The notes under the pieces: generated by a model
What the model was told of the DNA's origin: nothing
Databases searched by the model: none
Seen by the model: only the letters and a program-made list of their open reading frames with translations
Position numbers and translations under genes: made by a program
Part shown: positions 1 through 5,602 of the stretch, one piece after another
Layout of the letters: each line of letters opens with the position of its first letter
How positions within the stretch are numbered: the stretch's first letter is position 1
DNA from: Nitrospirota bacterium
GTDB lineage: Bacteria; Nitrospirota; Thermodesulfovibrionia; Thermodesulfovibrionales; UBA1546
Direction of reading: 5' to 3'
NCBI GenBank assembly: GCA_004298625.1
Contig: SCSY01000321.1
Location: 1 to 8,062, forward strand
DNA length: 8,062 nt

Positions 1-276
1 GCAGATATAGACAGGGTTGTTACAGGAGTAGAAGGCAAGATTAATCCTGCCATGGATAAACTTAATAAAACAATGGATAATGCAGAAGAGGCAACATCAA
101 GCCTTAAAGATGCTATTGAAAAGTCCGCCCCAAAAGTGCCCCGGCTCCTGGATAAAGGCGAAGATACCCTGAACGAGGCAAATGAGGTTGTAAGGTCATT
201 AAAGCAGGTGTGGCCTATCAGTTCATATGTCGAAGAGCCCAAAGACAGCCTCCTGCAAGGTGACAGCTATGAATAA
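1..276 (+). CDS. MCE/MlaD-like lipid-transport protein, C-terminal fragment (5' end outside window)
   Basis: The open frame runs in from the left edge without a start and ends at TAA 274-276, giving about 91 residues of a longer protein. What is visible is a hydrophilic heptad-like helix rich in Asn, Asp, Glu and Lys, then a short tail (VVRSLKQVWPISSYVEEP) resembling the C-terminus of bacterial MCE/MlaD-family proteins, where a helical stalk ends in a Trp-Pro segment. Such proteins are periplasmic, inner-membrane-anchored parts of ABC lipid transporters of the Mla type. The MCE domain itself lies outside the window, so the family call rests only on the tail. An ATG at 52 lies in frame but inside the helix and is unlikely to be a start. 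The next gene starts 8 bp before this stop, which suggests one operon and possibly coupled translation. A generic coiled-coil periplasmic protein is the alternative. Confidence 0.6.
   Translation, partial: ADIDRVVTGVEGKINPAMDKLNKTMDNAEEATSSLKDAIEKSAPKVPRLLDKGEDTLNEANEVVRSLKQVWPISSYVEEPKDSLLQGDSYE
257..263 (+). promoter_or_regulatory. Shine-Dalgarno site of the TPR lipoprotein gene
   Basis: AAGGTGA matches the extended complement of the 16S rRNA 3' end and lies 5 nt before ATG 269. It decides the start of the lipoprotein gene: the longer in-frame start at 227 lies deep inside the upstream gene, and the next in-frame ATG at 362 has no comparable site. Confidence 0.65.
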
Positions 277-1252
277 TAGGTGTCAGGTGTCAGGTGTCAG
301 GTGTCAGTCAAAAAAATTAACCCTCATAAATAATTACAGGGCACTGATCACTTTCGTTTTGATGTTCACTGTTCACTGTTCACTGTTCACTGTTGTCGGC
401 TGCGGTGGGCCCGAAGCCCCGACTCTCTCATCAATCCATGCTCAGGCAGCAGGATATAACCTGAATGCGGCAAGGGCCGCTGAGAAAGGCGATTACGAAA
501 AAGCGCTGGATAATTATGAGGAAGCCCTGAGGATAAACCAGTCAATAGAAAATACAGAGGGAATAGCCGTAAACCTTATAAACATGGCGGTCATCTATCA
601 GAAGCAGGGGAATATATCCGAAGCTGAAAAATTAATTGATATGGTTTTTCTTATCCCTGATATCAACGACTCAATAAAGGCAGAGGCAGCTTTTGAAAAG
701 GCCAGGCTTTACTTAAAGGCAAAGGAACTTGCAAAGGCAAGGGAATGGGTTAATAAGTCCTTGTCCTTGAATAAGGGGATTCGAGAGGGAAGCAGGTGGA
801 ATCTTCTGGGGAGGATAGCCCTTATGGAAGGCAATTACGCAGAGGCCCTGACAGCGGCAAATACTGCGCTAAAGCTCAATTCAGGCAATAAGCAGAGAGC
901 AGAAGAAGCAAATTCCCTGCGACTAACAGCAGAAATAAAAGCGCTGTCGGATAAATTTGAAGATTCCATGTCATCTTATATAAAGGCACTGGAGATAGAT
1001 AAGGAATCAGGGGACAGCAAAAAAATCGCCATGGACCTCATGGGATTGGGGGAGGTTTCATTAAAGTATGGCCGGCTGCAGGATGCCGTGAATTTCTATA
1101 TAAGGGCCTATACTGTCAGTGGGACTGCCGGGGATATGGAAGGCGCATCAAAAGCCGCAGGGTCTCTATCTGAGGCATACAGGAAATCAGGCGATGATAA
1201 AAAAGCTGAGGAAATTTTAAAAACAAAAAGCGACCTGGATAAAAAGAAATAG
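269..1252 (+). CDS. TPR-repeat lipoprotein
   Basis: With ATG 269 this is a 327-residue protein. A Lys/Arg-containing n-region is followed by a hydrophobic stretch and a lipobox-like VVGC with the lipidated Cys at about residue 45, so it should be a membrane-anchored periplasmic lipoprotein. After a short linker come about seven TPR-type helix pairs, at roughly 59-91, 99-131, 138-170, 173-205, 211-245, 251-284 and 291-321. They show the usual small and aromatic positions, for example GDYEKALDNYEEAL and GRLQDAVNFYIRAY. TPR arrays are protein-binding scaffolds; no catalytic domain is visible and the partner is unknown. It overlaps the MCE-like gene by 8 bp, so a role in envelope or lipid-transport assembly is plausible but inferred. 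The signal-peptide region is unusual: both its n-region and its hydrophobic core are encoded by heptanucleotide tandem repeats. The start is fairly secure thanks to the AAGGTGA site. Confidence 0.88.
   Translation: MNNRCQVSGVRCQSKKLTLINNYRALITFVLMFTVHCSLFTVVGCGGPEAPTLSSIHAQAAGYNLNAARAAEKGDYEKALDNYEEALRINQSIENTEGIAVNLINMAVIYQKQGNISEAEKLIDMVFLIPDINDSIKAEAAFEKARLYLKAKELAKAREWVNKSLSLNKGIREGSRWNLLGRIALMEGNYAEALTAANTALKLNSGNKQRAEEANSLRLTAEIKALSDKFEDSMSSYIKALEIDKESGDSKKIAMDLMGLGEVSLKYGRLQDAVNFYIRAYTVSGTAGDMEGASKAAGSLSEAYRKSGDDKKAEEILKTKSDLDKKK
278..307 (+). repeat. Tandem heptanucleotide tract 1, (AGGTGTC)x4 plus AG
   Basis: Four perfect head-to-tail copies of AGGTGTC at 278-284, 285-291, 292-298 and 299-305 are followed by a partial AG. 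The tract begins two bases after the upstream stop codon and lies inside the 5' end of the lipoprotein gene, encoding residues CQVSGVRCQ. Seven is not a multiple of three, so gain or loss of one unit shifts the reading frame. Both alternative frames close soon after, at TAA 318-320 and TAA 331-333. Confidence 0.95.
363..394 (+). repeat. Tandem heptanucleotide tract 2, (TGTTCAC)x4 plus TGTT
   Basis: Four perfect copies of TGTTCAC at 363-369, 370-376, 377-383 and 384-390 are followed by TGTT. The tract is unrelated in sequence to the one at 278-307 but has the same unit length and nearly the same copy number, and starts 55 bp after the first ends. It encodes the core of the lipoprotein signal peptide (FTVHCSLFTV), immediately before the lipobox Cys. 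Confidence 0.95.
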
Positions 1253-1259
1253 ATGCCGT

Positions 1260-1997
1260 ATGAAATTCGATATTATCACGATCTTTCCTGAAATCTTTAA
1301 TGCCTATCTCAACGAGAGCATTATAAAGCGAGCCATTGAAAAAAAAATAATCGAGGCAAAGGTCCACAACCTGAGAGATTTTACAACAGACAGGCACAGG
1401 ACCGTTGATGATTATCCTTACGGCGGAGGTCCCGGGATGGTCATGAAAACTGAACCTTTTTTTAATGCTGTAGAGACGATAAAGTCCGACGGGATTCCGA
1501 GGCGCACTATCATGCTGAGCCCTCAGGGAAAAGTATTCAGCCAGGACATGGCGCTCTCCATGTCAAGAGAAAATCATAACCTGATCCTTATATGCGGCAG
1601 ATATGAGGCTGTTGATGAAAGGGTGAGAGAAAACCTTGCCGATGAAGAAATCTCCATAGGGGATTACGTTTTGACTGGCGGAGAACTGCCGGCTTTGGTT
1701 ATAATAGATGCCGTTGCAAGGCTTATTCCCGGAGTATTGGGTGATGAACGCTCTAAAGAAGAAGAATCCTTTACCTGGGGGATACTTGATTATCCGCATT
1801 ATACCAGGCCGCCAGAGTTCAGGGGGCTTATGGTTCCGGAGGTCTTGCTTTCGGGAAATCATAAGGATATATTAGTATGGAGAAGGAAGGAGGCATTGAG
1901 ACGAACAATGCAGAAAAGGCCTGATCTCATTGGGAAGGGTTTACTTACAGATAAAGATTATAAATTGGTTTCAGAGATAAAGGAGGAAGAAGGATGA
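1260..1997 (+). CDS. trmD: tRNA (guanine37-N1)-methyltransferase TrmD
   Basis: A cytoplasmic SPOUT-family enzyme that methylates G37 of tRNAs from S-adenosylmethionine and so prevents +1 frameshifting. At 245 residues the length is typical. The N-terminus (MKFDIITIFPEIF) and DYPYGGGPGM near 51-60 are characteristic. The trefoil-knot SAM site is visible as LSPQG (86-90), ICGRYEAVDERV (111-122) and the IGDYVLTGGELPAL segment (from 133). Arg154 in the ARLIPGVLG segment matches the catalytic Arg154 of the E. coli enzyme. At the place of the E. coli catalytic Asp169 this protein has Glu169 (EEESF), a conservative change. The HYTRP motif follows at 180-184. It starts 7 bp after the lipoprotein stop, with no clear Shine-Dalgarno site of its own, so translation may depend on the upstream gene. 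Its stop overlaps the rplS start by 4 bp (ATGA). Confidence 0.98.
   Translation: MKFDIITIFPEIFNAYLNESIIKRAIEKKIIEAKVHNLRDFTTDRHRTVDDYPYGGGPGMVMKTEPFFNAVETIKSDGIPRRTIMLSPQGKVFSQDMALSMSRENHNLILICGRYEAVDERVRENLADEEISIGDYVLTGGELPALVIIDAVARLIPGVLGDERSKEEESFTWGILDYPHYTRPPEFRGLMVPEVLLSGNHKDILVWRRKEALRRTMQKRPDLIGKGLLTDKDYKLVSEIKEEEG
1979..1986 (+). promoter_or_regulatory. Strong Shine-Dalgarno site of rplS
   Basis: AAAGGAGG contains a full anti-Shine-Dalgarno match and lies 7 nt before ATG 1994, inside the last codons of trmD. It is the strongest ribosome-binding site in the window. It fits the need for far more L19 than TrmD from a shared transcript, since trmD itself has no clear site. Confidence 0.8.
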
Positions 1998-2365
1998 ATC
2001 TGGTAAACGCAGTTGAACAGGGGTATATGTCGGATATCCGTCAAGGCGGAAAAGAAATCGCGGCATTTAATGTCGGCGACACGGTCAGGGTATTCGTAAA
2101 GGTTGTAGAGGGCGACAAGGAAAGGCTCCAGCAGTTTGAGGGCGTTGTCATTGCCAGGCACGGGGGCGGCACGAGGGAGACCTTTATGGTAAGAAAGATA
2201 TCGTTCGGAGTGGGAGTCGAAAGAATATTTCCCCTGTATTCTCCGGTCATAGACAGAATAGAGGTTATAAAAAGGGGCTCTGTCAAGAGGGCCAAACTCT
2301 ATTATCTGAGGGGCAAAAAAGGCAAGGCTGCAAGGATCAAAGAAAAAGAAAGGGAAAACTTATAA
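1994..2365 (+). CDS. rplS: 50S ribosomal protein L19
   Basis: A structural protein of the large ribosomal subunit that lies at the 30S-50S interface. The 123-residue length is normal. Family hallmarks are visible in order: FNVGDTVRVFVKVVEGDKER (about 25-44), QQFEGVVIARHGGG (46-59), the TFMVRKISFGVGVERIFPLYSP segment, then VKRAKLYYLRGKKGKAARIKE at the basic C-terminus. The ATG overlaps the trmD stop as ATGA and has an excellent ribosome-binding site, so the start is secure. trmD-rplS is one of the most conserved gene pairs in bacteria, and rnhB follows after 12 bp. No separate L19 leader RNA is possible here because the gene starts inside trmD. Confidence 0.98.
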   Translation: MNLVNAVEQGYMSDIRQGGKEIAAFNVGDTVRVFVKVVEGDKERLQQFEGVVIARHGGGTRETFMVRKISFGVGVERIFPLYSPVIDRIEVIKRGSVKRAKLYYLRGKKGKAARIKEKERENL

Positions 2366-2377
2366 ATAGGGATAACC

Positions 2378-2995
2378 ATGCCTATCTACCGGTATGATGA
2401 ATCATTTCGTGAAAAAGGGTTCAGGAGGATTGCCGGCATAGATGAGGCGGGAAGGGGTCCGCTTGCAGGTCCGGTTGTAGCCTCTGCCGTTGTTATGCCG
2501 AATGATGGAAGGATAGATGGATTGAGGGACTCAAAGAAGGTCCCCGAGAAGGAAAGAGAGATTCTTTTTTGGGAGATTCTAAGCTGCTGCAAAGATGTAG
2601 GCGTAGGGATCATAGAGGCTGAAGAGATAGACAGAATAAATATCCTGAGGGCCACAAGACTTGCAATGGAAAAGGCAGTGAAAGACCTTTCATCAGAGCC
2701 TGATTTTTTGCTTATAGATGCGGTTAGCCTTACCTCCCTGCATATCAGGCAGATTTCACCGATTAAGGGCGAATCTGTCAGCGCATCCATAGCAGCGGCC
2801 TCGATAATAGCAAAGGTCGTAAGGGACAGATTAATGCTGCAGTATCATAAAGTCTATCCTGAATACGGCTTTGAGAAGCACAAAGGTTACGGCACTAAAG
2901 AGCATGTGGAAAATATTCAGAATTACGGCCCTTGCCCTATTCATAGGAAAACATTTGAAAAAGTTATGTCTTTAACTCTTCCCCTGGAGGCTTGA
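2378..2995 (+). CDS. rnhB: Ribonuclease HII
   Basis: A cytoplasmic endonuclease that cuts RNA in RNA-DNA hybrids and nicks 5' of ribonucleotides misincorporated in DNA. At 205 residues it is close to full family length. The signature GIDEAGRGPLAGPV supplies the first two metal ligands, Asp22 and Glu23. Asp114 in LLIDAV is the third carboxylate. Asp150 in the conserved ASIIAKVVRDR segment is the likely fourth by comparison with characterised RNases HII. LRDSKKV (49-55) and HKGYGTKEH, typical of the family, are present. It follows rplS by 12 bp with only a weak AGGGA-like site before ATG 2378. Its TGA shares one base with the start of the next gene (TGATG), which suggests translational coupling to the regulator downstream. 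Confidence 0.97.
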   Translation: MPIYRYDESFREKGFRRIAGIDEAGRGPLAGPVVASAVVMPNDGRIDGLRDSKKVPEKEREILFWEILSCCKDVGVGIIEAEEIDRINILRATRLAMEKAVKDLSSEPDFLLIDAVSLTSLHIRQISPIKGESVSASIAAASIIAKVVRDRLMLQYHKVYPEYGFEKHKGYGTKEHVENIQNYGPCPIHRKTFEKVMSLTLPLEA

Positions 2996-3645
2996 TGGAT
3001 CAGGAAAGAATAGATGAGGCATTGGAGCTTGCATGGCTGATGGAAGAGGAAGGGCATCATGAGCTTAATCGCTTCAAATTAAATTCCGATGACGTAAATT
3101 TTGATGAACTTTTAAATGAGCTGACAGGGCAGTGCCTTATTGTTATTGGAAATGAAGAAGCTAAGTTTACGGAAAAGGGCCGCGCGCGCGCAAAAGGGCT
3201 TATAAGAAGGCATCGTCTCGCAGAACAGCTTTTTACCGAAGTCTTTAAACTTACCGAAGACCTGGTTGATGCAGATGCCTGCAAAATGGAGCATATCCTG
3301 AGCGAAGAATTAACTGAAAGCGTGTGCACCTTTCTGGGACACCCTCCAAAGTGTCCTCACGGCAAGCCGATACCAAGAGGCGAATGCTGCAAAAAATATA
3401 CTATAGAGGTAGAGCCGTTAGTTGTGCGGTTAAGCGATTTTGAGGTCGGCTTAAAAGGCAGGATAGTATTTATAGTCTCAGCCGAAACAGCAAGATTAAA
3501 TAAGCTGGGTTCCATGGGGATAACTGCAGGCAGCATTATCAGGCTGTTACAGAAAAAACCCTCTTATGTTATACAGATTGATGAAACTTCTATCGCAGTT
3601 GACCCTGATATCGCAAAAGAGATATTCGTCAAAAAGGCTATTTAA
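2995..3645 (+). CDS. DtxR/MntR-family metal-dependent regulator fused to a FeoA-like domain
   Basis: A 216-residue protein resembling the iron- or manganese-dependent repressors DtxR/IdeR/MntR. Residues 1-66 sit where the winged-helix DNA-binding domain should be. Residues 67-115 match the metal-binding dimerisation domain: RRHRLAEQLF gives His73 and Glu77, and DACKMEH gives Cys96, Glu99 and His100, equivalent to DtxR His79, Glu83, Cys102, Glu105 and His106. The position of DtxR His98 is Asp92 here. A Cys/His-rich linker (HPPKCPHGKPIPRGECC, 116-132) leads to a FeoA/SH3-like domain at about 138-216. The presumed recognition-helix region (SDDVNFDELLNE) is strongly acidic, so DNA binding is not certain. 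ATG 2995 is preferred over TTG 2992 because GGAGG at 2986-2990 leaves 4 nt to the ATG but only 1 nt to the TTG. Which metal it senses cannot be told from sequence. Confidence 0.88.
   Translation: MDQERIDEALELAWLMEEEGHHELNRFKLNSDDVNFDELLNELTGQCLIVIGNEEAKFTEKGRARAKGLIRRHRLAEQLFTEVFKLTEDLVDADACKMEHILSEELTESVCTFLGHPPKCPHGKPIPRGECCKKYTIEVEPLVVRLSDFEVGLKGRIVFIVSAETARLNKLGSMGITAGSIIRLLQKKPSYVIQIDETSIAVDPDIAKEIFVKKAI
3173..3199 (+). repeat. Alternating CG run between two AAAAGGGC direct repeats
   Basis: AAAAGGGC at 3173-3180 and again at 3192-3199 flank an 11-bp alternating CG run at 3181-3191. It lies in frame inside the DtxR-FeoA gene (residues GRARA and neighbours). It may be no more than a codon coincidence. 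Confidence 0.6.
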
Positions 3646-5602
3646 CGCCGACAGGAAGGACAACGGTAAATTTGGTTCCCCTGCCTTCTTCGCTTTCTAC
3701 GTCAATCCTTCCATTGTGGCTCTGTATTATCTTGTAGCTTATAGATAAACCCAGGCCCGTGCCTTTCTCCTGCTTGGTTGTAAAAAACGGCTCGAATATC
3801 CTTTGCAATATCTCCTGAGGAATGCCTTTTCCCGTATCGGAGATCTCGATATAAATGTTGTCGTCCCTGCCCCTCCTGGTGGCGATGCCGAGACTGCCGC
3901 CGTCCTGCATGGCAAAGATGGCATTATTTATAATATTAAGAAAAACCTGCTTGAGCTGATTTGCATCCCCTTCTATAACGGGGACGTCTTCGTAGGATTT
4001 GGATATCTTTATGCTCGAGTCCTTAAGCGGAACAGCGGTAAGCGCAAGCACCTCCGACATTATATCATTTATCCGTATCTCCTTAATTTCAAGCGGCCTT
4101 TTTCTCGAGAACTCAAGAAGTTGATGAACAATGTCTCTGGCCCTTAAGGACTCTTTTTCTATCACCTCGATATCTCGCATTATGTTGTTAATGTCTTTCT
4201 CTTCTTTTATGAGTTCCGAATAACCGAGAATGCTGGTGAGAGGATTGTTTATCTCATGGGCGATATTTGAGGCCAGCTCTCCTATGGCTGCAAGTTTTGC
4301 CGCCTGCACAAGTTGTTCCTGTGTCTCCTTGAGCTCCGCCATCTGTTTTCTCAGGTTTTCGTAAAGCTTCGCATTTTCAAGCGCAACAGAAATGTTATTT
4401 GCGAGTATTCCGAGTATCCTTGCATCCTCTTCGGAAAAATCTCCTGACTTTTTATTTGCAGCCCGGATAGCCCCGATAAGCTCGCCTTTTTGCCTGATCC
4501 AGATAAGCATTATGTTTTTTACATTCAGCCCCCTGTCTATTTCGCCCAAAGGCAATGATGCCGCATTATCGTTCACCATTAAAGGCCTTCGATTGGCGGA
4601 GCGACAGATATCAATAAAATTTTCCCGTGGTATTTTTATGCGCGCTATCTGCTCCGGGGCAAGTCCGAACGCAGGGGATCTATGGGTAAACAATTCATTG
4701 TCCTTATCAAGCAGCATGACTCCGCCCTGTTCAATGTCAACAAGTTCCGCTATCCCGTATGAAACTTCCCTGTAAATATCTTCAACATTTGTTATGGCAT
4801 GAAATGACAGGGTAATCCTGTATAAGCCCGACAGCCTAACAAGATGCTGGATTATCTTTTTGTTATTTTCATTAAGGGTAATGCTCATGTCGTTGAATGA
4901 TTCCAATAGTTCCTTGAACTCATCTTTTCCCACATAAGAGGTTGTATAGCCGAGCTCGCCGGTTTTTATCTTCCTGGTTGCCTTGAGGAGCTCGGAGACC
5001 GGCTCGGTGACTCCCCTGGTTAATGAGGCGGCGATGGCAAGGGCTATAAAGAAGCATAAGAGCAGGGTGACTATAAGGATTATTCTCGAACTCGAAACGT
5101 CTCTTATTGCAGCTATTGTTTTTTCATTAAGCCTCTGATTGGCGATAAGCGCCATCTCCTGCGTCTTTGTGAGAATCATAGTCCCTATATTTGCGGCCAC
5201 AATCTGAAGCCTTTCAACTCGTTCCTTTCCTGCCGTGGTGGTAATAAAGGTGCTCAGGGCCTCTTTGTATTGCTCTGTCAGGTCTTTTATTGTTTTTATT
5301 TTTTCAGTTATTTCCGGGCTGTGGTGGCATCCGCTACACTTCTGCACCGCATTATCGAGAGTTGCGACATTCTCTACAATAACGTCCAGCTCCTTGCCGA
5401 ATGAAGTTCCCAGCGTGTAAAGATGCGACTGAACGGTCTGGACATTTATAACCAGGTCCTGCCTGAGTATCTCCACCTGGTGCAGGGTTATCAAAGTATC
5501 CAGCCTGGTGGTAACCCTGAGTATGTAAAACATCGTCATTATTGCGCCGAGGGTAAAAAGCAGGAATAAAAAAAATAATGAAAGGATTATCTTTTTCTTC
5601 AT
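3638..5602 (-). CDS. Membrane sensor histidine kinase with periplasmic CXXCH (c-type heme) motif, HAMP and GAF domains
   Basis: A 654-residue inner-membrane kinase. TM1 is at about 5-28, followed by a mostly helical periplasmic domain of about 140 residues and TM2 at about 173-195. The periplasmic domain contains CSGCHH (89-94), a canonical covalent heme c attachment motif CXXCH on the side where cytochrome c maturation takes place. Then come HAMP (about 194-247), a GAF-like domain (about 268-410), a coiled-coil linker (410-440), HisKA with phospho-acceptor His449 in AHEINNPLTSILGY, and HATPase_c with an N-box around 556-560, DTGKGIP (589-595), the F box EPFFTTK (604-610) and GTGLGLS (614-620). 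All catalytic boxes look intact. There is no receiver domain. The start overlaps the stop of the PhnD-like gene by 4 bp (ATGA), with AAGGGA 4 nt before the ATG, so it is co-transcribed with two binding proteins. Redox, NO/CO or a bound solute are possible signals; none is proven by sequence. No response regulator is adjacent. Confidence 0.95.
   Translation of the reverse strand: MKKKIILSLFFLFLLFTLGAIMTMFYILRVTTRLDTLITLHQVEILRQDLVINVQTVQSHLYTLGTSFGKELDVIVENVATLDNAVQKCSGCHHSPEITEKIKTIKDLTEQYKEALSTFITTTAGKERVERLQIVAANIGTMILTKTQEMALIANQRLNEKTIAAIRDVSSSRIILIVTLLLCFFIALAIAASLTRGVTEPVSELLKATRKIKTGELGYTTSYVGKDEFKELLESFNDMSITLNENNKKIIQHLVRLSGLYRITLSFHAITNVEDIYREVSYGIAELVDIEQGGVMLLDKDNELFTHRSPAFGLAPEQIARIKIPRENFIDICRSANRRPLMVNDNAASLPLGEIDRGLNVKNIMLIWIRQKGELIGAIRAANKKSGDFSEEDARILGILANNISVALENAKLYENLRKQMAELKETQEQLVQAAKLAAIGELASNIAHEINNPLTSILGYSELIKEEKDINNIMRDIEVIEKESLRARDIVHQLLEFSRKRPLEIKEIRINDIMSEVLALTAVPLKDSSIKISKSYEDVPVIEGDANQLKQVFLNIINNAIFAMQDGGSLGIATRRGRDDNIYIEISDTGKGIPQEILQRIFEPFFTTKQEKGTGLGLSISYKIIQSHNGRIDVESEEGRGTKFTVVLPVGVK
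5324..5338 (-). other. CXXCH heme c attachment motif codons in the kinase sensor domain
   Basis: The minus strand reads TGT AGC GGA TGC CAC, encoding Cys89-Ser-Gly-Cys92-His93, followed directly by a second His and SPE. The motif lies between the two membrane segments, in the middle of the predicted helical periplasmic domain, where it would be accessible to heme lyase. Confidence 0.8.

Noticed and set aside
227..268. Longer start (ATG 227) for the TPR lipoprotein
   Set aside because: It would overlap the MCE-like gene by 50 bp, has no Shine-Dalgarno site, and adds an extension before a signal peptide; ATG 269 has AAGGTGA at good spacing.
278..394. Possible CRISPR array from the repeated sequences
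   Set aside because: The units are 7 bp, directly head to tail, with no spacers; they are simple tandem repeats.
2386..2790. Minus-strand open frame of 134 codons opposite rnhB
   Set aside because: Serine-rich antisense shadow of a highly conserved enzyme.
3803..4147. Plus-strand open frame of 114 codons opposite the kinase ATPase domain
   Set aside because: Shadow of the kinase coding strand; the minus-strand frame has all the ATPase boxes.
4392..4775. Plus-strand open frame of 127 codons opposite the kinase GAF domain
   Set aside because: Serine- and proline-rich antisense translation of a conserved domain, with no independent coding signs.
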